Origin: Pseudomonas graminis
Lineage (GTDB): Bacteria > Pseudomonadota > Gammaproteobacteria > Pseudomonadales > Pseudomonadaceae
NCBI RefSeq assembly: GCF_001705435.1
Contig: NZ_MDEN01000069.1
Location: forward strand, 248,001 to 312,000
Direction of reading: 5' to 3'
DNA: 64,000 bases
The notes under the pieces were generated by a model that saw only the letters and a program-made list of their open reading frames with translations, had not been told where the DNA came from and did no database searches. Below are positions 33,618-41,719 of the stretch, in pieces. The translations under genes and the position numbers were made by a program. Numbering within the stretch: position 1 is the first letter of the stretch; the number at the start of each line of letters is the position of its first letter.

Positions 33618-34538
33618 TCAGTCGCTGGGCAGGCCCTGGGCGTTGAGGTGTTCGATCAGTCGCAGGCGTAACTGGTTCAGCATCGGCGCCGGGCAATCGA
33701 GGGCGTCCGCCGTCGCGCAGACATGCCCGAGCAGGTAGCGGATCTCGGTGCGACGGCCTTGGGCGACATCCTGATACATCGAGGAATAATTCCCGGCGGT
33801 GGCGGCAATCACCTGTTGCACTTGCTCCAGCAAACCGTCAGCCGCGCCGGGCTGACCGCAGCGTTGCAGCACGCGGGCGAGCTCGGCACACAGTGCCGTC
33901 ACTTCTTCTGCATGGGCCAGCAGCTCGCCGTTGCGGCATTGATGCAACACGGTGAGCGGGTTGATCGCGCAATTGAGCGCGAGCTTTCGCCAGAGGCGTT
34001 CGGCGATGTCAGCGGTCCATTGATGGGGGATGACTGCCTGCTTGAGGTCTTCCAGCCAGGCCGGCGCCGCGCCGTGGGGTGTGTCGCCCAGCCAGTTGGA
34101 GCCCTGTCCGGCAAATACCACGCTCCAGTCTTCATCGCGGTAGGCGCCTTCGGTGCTGGAGACAAAAATGCAGCGCGCGTGCGGGATCATGGCGGCCACC
34201 GCTTCCTGGCTGCCCAGACCGTTTTGCAGGAGCAGTACGTCAGCCTTGTCGGTCAGGCGATGGGCGACGGCTGCAACGGCGCGTTCAGCGTCGTAGGCCT
34301 TGCACGCCACCAACAGACGCCGGATCGGTTCATCCGCGCTGACCGTCTGCGCCGCAATGGCAAACGTCTGACGCTGGCCATTCTCGTCAAGCGCCAGACC
34401 GGCGTGCGCGTTGTAGGCCGCCAGTCGGGCCTCGTCACGCAAGATCAGGCGCACCGGCAGACCCTCCCGGGCCAGTCGCGTGGCCCAGAGACTCCCCAGA
34501 CTGCCCGCGCCCAGAACGTGCCAGCACACGGAATTCAA
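33618..34538 (-). CDS. panE: 2-dehydropantoate 2-reductase family protein (PanE/ApbA)
   Basis: 306-residue NADPH-dependent ketopantoate reductase-like protein of pantothenate (CoA) synthesis. N-terminal dinucleotide motif WHVLGAGSLGSLWATRLA, LLVACKAYD, LLLQNGLGSQE, and the C-terminal helical domain with the catalytic Lys region LWRKLALNCAINPLT and the family motif SSMYQDVAQGRRTEIRYLLG. Pseudomonads often carry more than one panE-like gene, so it may be a paralogue rather than the main enzyme. Confidence 0.85.
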   Translation of the reverse strand: MNSVCWHVLGAGSLGSLWATRLAREGLPVRLILRDEARLAAYNAHAGLALDENGQRQTFAIAAQTVSADEPIRRLLVACKAYDAERAVAAVAHRLTDKADVLLLQNGLGSQEAVAAMIPHARCIFVSSTEGAYRDEDWSVVFAGQGSNWLGDTPHGAAPAWLEDLKQAVIPHQWTADIAERLWRKLALNCAINPLTVLHQCRNGELLAHAEEVTALCAELARVLQRCGQPGAADGLLEQVQQVIAATAGNYSSMYQDVAQGRRTEIRYLLGHVCATADALDCPAPMLNQLRLRLIEHLNAQGLPSD

Positions 34539-34627
34539 AAGAAATGACGCCCGATGACGAAGATCTCGGTGCGCAAGGAAAACGAAATCAACATCGCAGG
34601 CTCACATGAACGTGGGAAAAGTCTCGT

Positions 34628-34633
34628 TATAAT
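34628..34633 (+). promoter_or_regulatory. Candidate -10 element for yajQ
   Basis: Perfect TATAAT 78 bases before the yajQ ATG, in the divergent panE/yajQ gap. No good -35 hexamer is seen at the right distance. Confidence 0.45.
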
Positions 34634-34710
34634 GACCGGGCTTTCATACCGTCAAGTCAGGCGTGCTCCATCCACATGTTGAGCCGCGCCGTATCAATTG
34701 GAGAATCTAC

Positions 34711-35196
34711 ATGCCCTCGTTCGACGTAGTGTCCGAACTGGATAAACACGAAGTCACGAATGCCGTCGACAACGCTATCAAGGAGCTGGACCGCCGCTAC
34801 GACCTCAAAGGCAAAGGCAGCTTCGAGTTCACGGAAAAAGACCTGCTGATCAAGATGACGGCCGAAGAAGGTTTTCAGCTTGAAGCCATGATCGAGATCC
34901 TCAAGCTGGCCCTGGTCAAGCGCAAGATCGATGTGCAATGCCTGGAACTGAAAGATCCCTTCGCGTCCGGCAAGGTCATGAAGCAGGAAGCCACGCTCAA
35001 GGAAGGCATCGACAAGGAGCTGGCGAAGAAGATCGTCGCTCACATCAAGGAGGCCAAGCTCAAGGTTCAGGCCGCGATTCAGGGCGAGCAAGTGCGCGTC
35101 ACCGGCAAGAAGCGTGATGACCTGCAAGAGGCGATCGCTGCGCTGCGTGGCCACGAGTTCGGCATGCCGCTGCAATTCAACAACTTCCGCGACTGA
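34711..35196 (+). CDS. yajQ: YajQ family nucleotide-binding protein (c-di-GMP binding)
   Basis: 161-residue UPF0234 protein of two ferredoxin-like halves. Members bind cyclic di-GMP in Xanthomonas and Pseudomonas and act as regulators. Signatures: MPSFDVVSELDKHEVTNAVDNA, ELDRRYDLKG, KLKVQAAIQGEQVRVTGKKRDDLQ, and the ending GMPLQFNNFRD. ATG 34711 follows TTGGAGA; the frame extends 16 codons upstream without family match. Confidence 0.95.
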   Translation: MPSFDVVSELDKHEVTNAVDNAIKELDRRYDLKGKGSFEFTEKDLLIKMTAEEGFQLEAMIEILKLALVKRKIDVQCLELKDPFASGKVMKQEATLKEGIDKELAKKIVAHIKEAKLKVQAAIQGEQVRVTGKKRDDLQEAIAALRGHEFGMPLQFNNFRD

Positions 35197-35340
35197 TTAC
35201 CCCGCGATTTGCCCTGCGATTTCATGTTGACTCAGGAACCCGAGGGGTTCCTGTGCGTCCGAATGCAGGTCTCGCTGAAACAATGGGCCCACTCGCCGCC
35301 GTTGCTTCAGCCTTCCATGCGCGACTCAGAGGAGAAATAG

Positions 35341-36195
35341 ATGGACTTGGATTTAAACGGCCAGGTAGACCATCTGGTGAAAGCGTCTCAGGCCTGGATC
35401 CCGATGGTCATGCAATACGGCAGCAAGGTGCTGCTGGCAGTGGTCGTCCTGCTGGTCGGCTGGTGGCTGATCAATAGACTGACTTCCCGGGTGGGTGCAC
35501 TGTTGGCGCTGCGCCACGTCGATCTGGCGTTGCAGGGTTTCATCAGCAGCATCACCAACATCATTCTGAAGATCCTGCTGATCGTCAGCGTGGCTTCGAT
35601 GATCGGGGTTGAAACCACCTCATTCGTCGCCGCGATCGGTGCGGCCGGTCTGGCCATCGGCCTGGCGTTGCAGGGCAGCCTGGCAAACTTTGCCGGCGGC
35701 GTGTTGATTCTGCTTTTCCGTCCGTTCCGCATTGGCGACTGGATCGAAGCGCAGGGTGTATCCGGCACCGTGGACGGGATTCAGATCTTCCACACTGTGC
35801 TGCGTACCGGCGACAACAAGACGGTGATCCTGCCCAACGGCAATCTGTCCAACGGCATCATCACCAACACCAACCGTCAGCCGACGCGCAAGATCACCTT
35901 CGACGTGGGCATCGACTACGACGCCGACCTCAAGCAGGCGTTGCAAGTGTTGATGGACATGGCGGATGACCCGCGCATCCTGCAGGACCCGGCGCCACAG
36001 GCGGTGGTCGCGGCACTGGGCGACAGCTCGATTACCGTGTCCCTGCGTGTGTGGACCAAGACCGGTGACTTCGGTGACGTGTCGAACCGCTTCAACGCTG
36101 AAATCCGCGACCGCCTGCGCGCGGCCAACATCGACATCCCGTTCCCGCAACGGGTGATTCGTGTGGTGCAGGACGAGCAGCCTACGAAGGCCTAA
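35341..36195 (+). CDS. Small-conductance mechanosensitive channel (MscS family)
   Basis: 284-residue inner-membrane channel that opens under tension on osmotic downshock. Three membrane helices: about 24-46, 68-90, and the pore helix TM3 (FVAAIGAAGLAIGLALQGSLANFAGG). A cytoplasmic beta/alpha-beta vestibule follows (PFRIGDWIEAQGVSGTVDGIQIFHTVLRT). Length is like E. coli MscS (286). RBS AGAGGAGA. The gene ends at a strong terminator. Confidence 0.93.
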   Translation: MDLDLNGQVDHLVKASQAWIPMVMQYGSKVLLAVVVLLVGWWLINRLTSRVGALLALRHVDLALQGFISSITNIILKILLIVSVASMIGVETTSFVAAIGAAGLAIGLALQGSLANFAGGVLILLFRPFRIGDWIEAQGVSGTVDGIQIFHTVLRTGDNKTVILPNGNLSNGIITNTNRQPTRKITFDVGIDYDADLKQALQVLMDMADDPRILQDPAPQAVVAALGDSSITVSLRVWTKTGDFGDVSNRFNAEIRDRLRAANIDIPFPQRVIRVVQDEQPTKA

Positions 36196-36213
36196 CGCTC
36201 GATCGCAGAAACC

Positions 36214-36249
36214 AAAAAGCCCCGACTCGTGAGAGTGCGGGGCTTTTTG
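36214..36249. terminator. Intrinsic terminator after the mscS-like gene
   Basis: AAAAAGCCCCG-ACTC / GAGTG-CGGGGCTTTTT hairpin with one bulged base and flanking A and T runs. May serve both the channel gene and the converging ampG transcript. Confidence 0.9.
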
Positions 36250-36318
36250 TTGAGTGGGCCACGGGAGCGTGCACGTCAAACATGGCGACACTGCGGATCG
36301 TTAACGCGGACGACAACT

Positions 36319-36410
36319 TGTGGGAGCGAGCTTGCTCGCGAAGGGGCCGGAGCATCCGAAGCATCTTTAGCGGTCGGGCTAGAGTCTTCGTGAGCAAGCT
36401 CACTCCCACA
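36319..36410. repeat. REPIN-like inverted pair, second copy of the GAGCTTGCTCGCGAA family
   Basis: Two inverted units of TGGGAGCGAGCTTGCTCGCG / TGAGCAAGCTCACTCCCA between the converging mscS-like and ampG genes. Same family and length as 30742-30834. Confidence 0.88.
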
Positions 36411-36461
36411 TTTACGGAGTATCCTGCGCGATCGCACATGGTCCGGACGATAAAGCGCTGC

Positions 36462-38018
36462 CTAGAGCACCGAGTCCACAGGCTTGGCCGGCTCTTCGGC
36501 TTCTTCCCGCGCTTCCCGGCGTGCTTCCTGCGCCCAGTGCAGGGCGATCATGAACAGCGTCGGCACGCCCATCAGCGCGGTCGCCAGGAAGAAGTTGTGA
36601 TACCCCAGCTTCTCCACCATGACCCCGGAATAGCCGCCGATCAGGCGCGGCAACAGCAGCATGATCGAGCTGAGCAGCGCGTACTGAGTGGCCGAAAACT
36701 TGAGGTTGGTCAGGCTCGACAGATAGGCCACGAACGCTGATGTCGCGAGGCCCGAGCTGAAGTTATCCAGCGAGATCGTGACGATCAGCATCTTCAGGTT
36801 CGGGCCCATGTCGGCCAGCATCAGGAACAGCAGGTTGGTCGCTGCCGAGGTCACGCCGCCGATGAAGAGGATCGGCAGAATGCCGAAGCGCACGATCGCC
36901 AGGCCGCCAAACGCGGCGCCGGCCAGCGTCATCACCAGCCCGAAAATCTTGCTGACGCTGGCAATCTGATCCTTGGTGAAGCCCTGGTCGATGTAGAACA
37001 CGTTCGCCATCACGCCCATGACCGTGTCGGACATGCGATACGTGGCGATCAGCCCCAGCAGCAGAAACGCCTGCCAGCGATAACGCAGGATGAAGTCGTT
37101 GATCGGCGTCAGCACCGGCGCCAGGCCGCGTCGGCCCATGGACGACAGGCAGGCCACGGTCAGCAGCGTGTAGAGAATCGCGCGCAGAAAGGCGCGGTCT
37201 TCCATCAGCAGGTCTTTCCAGGTGGTGCCCTGGAACAGCACGCTGGCGAAATCGGTGTTGTACAGCTGGGTGAACATCGCCGGCACCGAAACCAGCAGAA
37301 TGATCAGCACGAACACCGAGGCCAGTTGATGAGCAAAGCCGTAACGCACCGCCGACAGCTGGGTGCGGATCGGCACCGATGGCTCACGCATGATCAGGCT
37401 GGTGATCAGTGCCGGCACCATGAGCAGGCCGAACAGTACGTAGGTGCCGGCCCAGGCCGAGTGTTTGTAGGCGAAGCCGGTCGAACCGAAGCCTTCGGCG
37501 AAGTACAGCGCGCCGGCGGTGGCGAGGAGGGCGGCGACGCGGTAGCCGGCCATGTAGCTGGCGGCAAGAGTCGCTTGCTGGCTGTCGCTGGCGATTTCGA
37601 GGCGGTAGGCGTCGATGGCGATGTCTTGGGTCGCGGAAGAAAACGCGACCAGCACCGCAATCGCGATCAGCCACGAGAGGTGCTGCTGCGGATCACAGAA
37701 CCCCATCCCGATCAGGCCCAGGGTGACCAGCGACTGCGAAAGCACCAGCCACGAACGACGTCGGCCGAGCCGGCCCAACAAAGGCAGGCTCCATTGATCG
37801 AGCAACGGCGACCAGACCCACTTAAAGGCATAGGCCAGGCCGATCAGGCTGGCATAGCCAATGGTTTCACGCGCGACGCCGGCTTCACGGAGCCAGACCG
37901 ACAGCGTCGAGAACACCAACATGTAGGGCATGCCCGCGGCAAAGCCGAGCAACAGGAGCACAAACGTAGAGGGGCTGGCATATGCGGCGAGCGCGGCGCG
38001 CCAGGTTTTGCGGGGCAT
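36462..38018 (-). CDS. ampG: Muropeptide permease AmpG
   Basis: 518-residue major-facilitator permease importing GlcNAc-anhydroMurNAc peptides for cell-wall recycling and AmpC induction. The N-terminus SPSTFVLLLLGFAAGMPYMLVFSTLSVWLREAGV and the block GYASLIGLAYAFKWVWSPLLDQ are typical, with SATQDIAIDAYRLE further on. About 14 hydrophobic segments. It is 42 bases downstream of the alkyltransferase-like gene on the same strand. Confidence 0.93.
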   Translation of the reverse strand: MPRKTWRAALAAYASPSTFVLLLLGFAAGMPYMLVFSTLSVWLREAGVARETIGYASLIGLAYAFKWVWSPLLDQWSLPLLGRLGRRRSWLVLSQSLVTLGLIGMGFCDPQQHLSWLIAIAVLVAFSSATQDIAIDAYRLEIASDSQQATLAASYMAGYRVAALLATAGALYFAEGFGSTGFAYKHSAWAGTYVLFGLLMVPALITSLIMREPSVPIRTQLSAVRYGFAHQLASVFVLIILLVSVPAMFTQLYNTDFASVLFQGTTWKDLLMEDRAFLRAILYTLLTVACLSSMGRRGLAPVLTPINDFILRYRWQAFLLLGLIATYRMSDTVMGVMANVFYIDQGFTKDQIASVSKIFGLVMTLAGAAFGGLAIVRFGILPILFIGGVTSAATNLLFLMLADMGPNLKMLIVTISLDNFSSGLATSAFVAYLSSLTNLKFSATQYALLSSIMLLLPRLIGGYSGVMVEKLGYHNFFLATALMGVPTLFMIALHWAQEARREAREEAEEPAKPVDSVL

Positions 38019-38060
38019 GGGCTGGAATCTGCCTCAGGTTACGTAAACAAAGCGCGCACT

Positions 38061-38429
38061 CTAACCGTTGTGCTCTGTCGGGCGCCAGCCATGACGCTGC
38101 ATATCCACACGATTGTTACGGATGGTCACGCCTTCGGCCCTCAGCCGTGCGCGTTGCTCCTCTCCCGACACCGTTCCGGGCGCCAGGCTGATGCGCCCGC
38201 CGGCGGCGATCACGCGGTGCCAGGGCAGGCTGCTGCCGTCCGGCAACTGACTCAACGCCCTGCCGACGAAGCGTGCCGCTCGTCCCAAACCGGCCAGCTC
38301 CGCCAACTGACCGTAACTGACCACTTTGCCTTCCGGCACTTGATGCAAGGTGAGGTAGAGCGCCGTGCGCCGTGCCTCTGCGGGCGAGAGACCGGTAGGG
38401 TCGTCGTGCGCCGGTGTTTGTTCGATCAC
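38061..38429 (-). CDS. Alkyltransferase-like protein (ATL, MGMT family, no active-site Cys)
   Basis: About 122 residues of the O6-alkylguanine-DNA alkyltransferase DNA-binding domain. The catalytic PCHRV motif reads PWHRV (Trp70), so it cannot accept alkyl groups; ATLs instead bind alkylated guanine and flag it for nucleotide excision repair. Helix-turn-helix and arginine-finger region: SYGQLAELAGLGRAARFVGRAL. I chose GTG 38429, eight bases after AGGA; a TTG 14 codons upstream also keeps the frame. Confidence 0.88.
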   Translation of the reverse strand: MIEQTPAHDDPTGLSPAEARRTALYLTLHQVPEGKVVSYGQLAELAGLGRAARFVGRALSQLPDGSSLPWHRVIAAGGRISLAPGTVSGEEQRARLRAEGVTIRNNRVDMQRHGWRPTEHNG

Positions 38430-38550
38430 GCATTCGTTCCTGTAAAAGGGATGAACGGGAATTTTCGACAAGGAACTATAGAAGCCTTAGACGGTCAGTC
38501 ATACCTGTGTCGGCGGTCCGCCGATTGCCAAGACGTTGTCCATTCGGATA

Positions 38551-39597
38551 ATGCCCGATTTTCCGCGAACCAGAGCCTTGTCGTTGCTTATGTTGTCCAG
38601 AACCCTGTTGTGCGTTGCTGTTGCCACTGCTTCTACCCCATTGCTCGCTGACACCGTCTGGTTGAAAAACGGCGACAAAATGACCGGGACCATCAAGTTC
38701 TTCGACGGCGGCAAGCTGCTGATCAATACCAAATACGCAGGCGACGTCCCGCTGGACTGGAAGGAAATCAAGACGCTGGAAAGTGACCAGCACCTTCTGG
38801 TGAAGCAGGACGCTACCACTGGCGAAGTCTCCAAATCGTTGCAGCCGGCCGAAGATGGCAAGGTCACGCTGGCCAATGGCGATGCACCGAAGACAGTTGA
38901 GCTGGCGAGCATTCAGCAGATCATCAAACCCAAGCCGGTGGTCACTGATCTGGTGTGGAAGGGCAATGTCGACGCTGCGCTCGACTTCCAGCGCGCCGAG
39001 AACGACACCGACGATTACAACATCGCCTTCAAGACCTCAGCGACCCACGGCCAATGGCGCCACAACGCCAAGGGCGAGTACAACCGCGAGTCCCAGGACA
39101 GCCTGACCACTACCAATAACTGGGACGCCGAGTACTCGGTGGACCGGTTCTTCACGGACAAGTGGTTCTGGGACGGCCGCATCACCTACAAGCGTGACAC
39201 CATTGAAGACTTGGCCCGTCAGCGCACCGTCGGTACCGGTCCGGGTTACCAGTTCTGGGACGACGAGCTGGGCGCATTCAAAATCGGTGCGCTGCTTAAC
39301 CGCACCGATTTCGAATATTCCAACGGTGAGAAGGACAACTTCTATTCCGTGTCCGGCACTTGGGACTACAACCGTTACCTGATCGGCAAGAAGGTCGAAT
39401 TCTTCACCAACGGTGAAGTCGGCAAGCCTATCAGCGGCGTAGCTGACTACAGCCTCGAGACGGAAGTGGGCCTGCGTTACAAAGTCACCGAATGGGCCTC
39501 GCTCAACCTCAAGGCTGAGAAGGACATCATCAGCGGCTCCGACAACGGCGACCTGGACAAGACCCGCTACACCGCCGGTTTCGGTGTTTCCTGGTAA
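38551..39597 (+). CDS. DUF481 outer-membrane beta-barrel family protein
   Basis: About 348 residues with a signal peptide (LLMLSRTLLCVAVATASTPLLA before DTVWLKNGDKM). Residues 35-130 form a small beta-rich N-terminal domain (TIKFFDGGKLLINTKYAG). The rest is a DUF481 barrel of aromatic-rich alternating strands ending in FGVSW, a C-terminal aromatic as outer-membrane barrels have. The DUF481 family includes YdiY, called salt-induced outer-membrane protein; its function is unknown. The start may be ATG 38551 or 38590; no strong RBS decides. Confidence 0.85.
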   Translation: MPDFPRTRALSLLMLSRTLLCVAVATASTPLLADTVWLKNGDKMTGTIKFFDGGKLLINTKYAGDVPLDWKEIKTLESDQHLLVKQDATTGEVSKSLQPAEDGKVTLANGDAPKTVELASIQQIIKPKPVVTDLVWKGNVDAALDFQRAENDTDDYNIAFKTSATHGQWRHNAKGEYNRESQDSLTTTNNWDAEYSVDRFFTDKWFWDGRITYKRDTIEDLARQRTVGTGPGYQFWDDELGAFKIGALLNRTDFEYSNGEKDNFYSVSGTWDYNRYLIGKKVEFFTNGEVGKPISGVADYSLETEVGLRYKVTEWASLNLKAEKDIISGSDNGDLDKTRYTAGFGVSW

Positions 39598-39733
39598 TAG
39601 CAGCTCTATCGATGCCTGAACGTGCGCAGGTCAACCTCAGATCTGCGCGCGCCGGCTGGCTTGAGTTTTCACCGCGTTTTCTTTACGCGAACCTTCCGCC
39701 AAACCGTCACTCCCTCCCAATCTGGCACCTTCC

Positions 39734-39752
39734 CACGATTACGATTATCGTG
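39734..39752. promoter_or_regulatory. 19-bp inverted repeat upstream of the HugZ-like gene
   Basis: CACGAT and ATCGTG separated by 7 bases, 67 bases before the ATG at 39819. A possible operator; it is a poor match to the Fur consensus despite the family's haem link. Confidence 0.4.
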
Positions 39753-39818
39753 TGGCATGCGTCGCCGTCTCCCGCTTCGCATCCCCGATGCCTTCGTTTT
39801 ACTGCCCAGGAGCCCCAC

Positions 39819-40550
39819 ATGAGCGCCAGCGCCAACCGGCAAGCACGAGCCTTGCTGCTCAAGGAATACCGTGGCGTGTTGTCGACCCATTCCAAGTCGA
39901 TGCCCGGTTACCCGTTTGGCTCGGTGGTGCCTTATTGCCTGGATGATCAAGGCCGTCCGCTGATCCTCATCAGCCGCATCGCGCAACACACCCACAACCT
40001 GCAGCTCGACGCCAAGTGCTCTTTACTGGTGGGCGAACGGGGCGCCGAACATGTGCAAGCGGTGGGGCGCGTCACGCTGATGGCCGAGGCCGAGAAGATC
40101 AGCGACGAGGCACAGACGGAAGCGGCCGCTCAGCGGTACTACCGCTATTTTCCGGAATCCCAGAGTTACCACAGCGCCCACGATTTCGATTTCTGGGTGC
40201 TGAAGCCGGTGCGTTATCGCTTTATCGGCGGCTTTGGCGCGATTCACTGGCTGGACGACGCAGCGCTGGCCAATCCATTTGCCGGGGCTGCGGAGGTGAG
40301 CATGGTCGAGCACATGAACGCCGACCACGCCAAGGCCATCGCACACTACGTCGAACTGGCCGGTTTGCCCAAGACCGAGCCCGCCATGCTGGTCGGCATC
40401 GACAGCGAGGGCATGCATTTGCGCGTGGGACAAAGTCTGCACTGGCTGGCCTTCGCTGAACCCTGTAATACGCCGACACACGTCCGCCAGGCCTTGATTC
40501 AACTGGCTCACGCTGAAAAATGGCCCACACTTGAACATGCCGAGGCTTGA
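39819..40550 (+). CDS. HugZ-like / pyridoxamine-phosphate-oxidase-fold protein with DUF2470
   Basis: 243-residue protein. The split-barrel flavin/haem-binding domain (about 10-150) has PGYPFGSVVPYCLDDQGRPLILIS and the NLQLDAKCSLLV strand. The C-terminal DUF2470 domain (about 160-235) has VEHMNADHAKAIAHYVELAGL. The family includes the haem-degrading HugZ of Campylobacter and Helicobacter; here no haem uptake genes are near, so substrate is unknown. ATG 39819 gives the family N-terminus; the frame runs 69 codons further upstream without similarity. Confidence 0.85.
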   Translation: MSASANRQARALLLKEYRGVLSTHSKSMPGYPFGSVVPYCLDDQGRPLILISRIAQHTHNLQLDAKCSLLVGERGAEHVQAVGRVTLMAEAEKISDEAQTEAAAQRYYRYFPESQSYHSAHDFDFWVLKPVRYRFIGGFGAIHWLDDAALANPFAGAAEVSMVEHMNADHAKAIAHYVELAGLPKTEPAMLVGIDSEGMHLRVGQSLHWLAFAEPCNTPTHVRQALIQLAHAEKWPTLEHAEA

Positions 40551-40616
40551 ATTAACGACTTTGCGACTTCACGTAAGGTCTACTGGAAGCCTTCTTCCGT
40601 TTAGGAACTCACTTTG

Positions 40617-41123
40617 ATGCGCGTTTTTCTTCTGCTTTTATTGCTTTTTCCGGTGCTCGAGCTGTTCGTGCTGGTGAAAGTCGGGATGTCGATCGGCTTC
40701 CTGCCGACCTTCCTGCTGGTCGTTGCCGGGTCAATGCTCGGTGTGTTCGTGGTGCGGATCGCCGGTGTGGCCACCGCGCTGAGTGCCCGCCAGAGTCTCG
40801 CCCGTGGCGAACTGCCCGCCCAGCAGATGCTCGACGGTTTGATGATGACGATCGGCGGTGGTTTGCTCGTGCTGCCTGGCTTCATCAGTGACGTGCTGGG
40901 CCTGCTGTTTCTGATGCCGTTTACCCGTCGCCTGATCGTCGGTAAGGTGCGCAACCGCGCCGAGGCTCAGGCCGCGCGCCAGCGTGCGTTTGCCGAGAAC
41001 ATGCATGCGGCGAATTCACCGGGTCCCATGCACCCCGGCGCTGCCCGTCCTGAAGCACGCCGCCCTGAGGTCATTGAGGGCGAAGTGATCGAAGGCGAAT
41101 TCGAGCCATTGGACAAAAAGTGA
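40617..41123 (+). CDS. fxsA: FxsA family membrane protein
   Basis: 168-residue inner-membrane protein. Overproduced FxsA suppresses F exclusion of phage T7 in E. coli; its normal role is unknown. Hydrophobic segments at about 2-20, 26-46 and 76-100 carry the family pattern LFPVLELFVLVKVG and LPGFISDVLGLLFLMPFTR. The soluble C-terminal tail repeats VIEGEVIEGEFE. ATG 40617 has AGGAAC upstream; a TTG directly before it is also in frame. Linkage to groESL is the usual arrangement. Confidence 0.9.
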   Translation: MRVFLLLLLLFPVLELFVLVKVGMSIGFLPTFLLVVAGSMLGVFVVRIAGVATALSARQSLARGELPAQQMLDGLMMTIGGGLLVLPGFISDVLGLLFLMPFTRRLIVGKVRNRAEAQAARQRAFAENMHAANSPGPMHPGAARPEARRPEVIEGEVIEGEFEPLDKK

Positions 41124-41138
41124 TTCACGTCCACCACA

Positions 41139-41170
41139 ACACGGCACCCGCGGGTGCCGTGTTCGTTTTT
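41139..41170 (+). terminator. Intrinsic terminator after fxsA
   Basis: ACACGGCACCCG / CGGGTGCCGTGT perfect stem followed by TCGTTTTT. Confidence 0.85.
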
Positions 41171-41207
41171 GCGACCACACTTCCTTCAAAAAATTTCTGG
41201 GGTCAGC

Positions 41208-41236
41208 CTTGAATTCGGCTTGCTCGCCCTTATGTA
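41208..41236 (+). promoter_or_regulatory. Candidate sigma32 (RpoH) heat-shock promoter of groESL
   Basis: CTTGAA (41208-41213), 13 bases, CCCTTATGTA (41227-41236), close to the heat-shock consensus CTTGAA-N13-CCCCATNT. It lies about 140 bases upstream of groES. Confidence 0.7.
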
Positions 41237-41376
41237 TGGGTCACCGCAAGGTTTCTGGCGCGTTTCGTCAGACCGTATTCTGCGGTTCGCTCGCGAACCG
41301 TAACCGGCAAGCCCGGATGTTTTAACCCGCCGGTGTTCGCACCGGGCGTTTAAAAACCATAATTAGGAGATCGACA

Positions 41377-41670
41377 ATGAAGCTTCGTCCTCTGCATGAC
41401 CGCGTCGTAATCCGTCGCAGCGAAGAAGAAACAAAAACTGCTGGCGGTATCGTGCTGCCTGGTTCGGCTGCTGAAAAACCTAACCGTGGCGAGATCATCG
41501 CCGTCGGCAACGGTCGCATCCTGGACAACGGTGAAGTACGCGCGCTGGCCGTGAAAGTGGGTGACAAAGTGGTGTTCGGCCCTTACTCCGGCAGCAACAC
41601 TGTGAAAGTAGACGGCGAAGACCTGCTGGTGATGAGCGAGAACGAAATTCTCGCGGTCGTCGAAGGCTGA
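41377..41670 (+). CDS. groES: Co-chaperonin GroES
   Basis: 97-residue 10-kDa lid of the GroEL cage. MKLRPLHDRVVIRRSEEETKTAGGIVLPGSA, with its mobile loop (about 16-32), and the C-terminal VKVDGEDLLVMSENEILAVVE are complete. RBS TAGGAGA. It is transcribed with groEL, 49 bases downstream. Confidence 0.98.
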   Translation: MKLRPLHDRVVIRRSEEETKTAGGIVLPGSAAEKPNRGEIIAVGNGRILDNGEVRALAVKVGDKVVFGPYSGSNTVKVDGEDLLVMSENEILAVVEG

Positions 41671-41719
41671 GTTGATACCCCATTTCCCGTTACTACAAAG
41701 TATTTAAGGAATAACGATC

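Noticed and set aside
39612..39818. 69-codon N-terminal extension of the HugZ-like protein
   Set aside because: No resemblance to the family; it covers the likely promoter and the palindrome.
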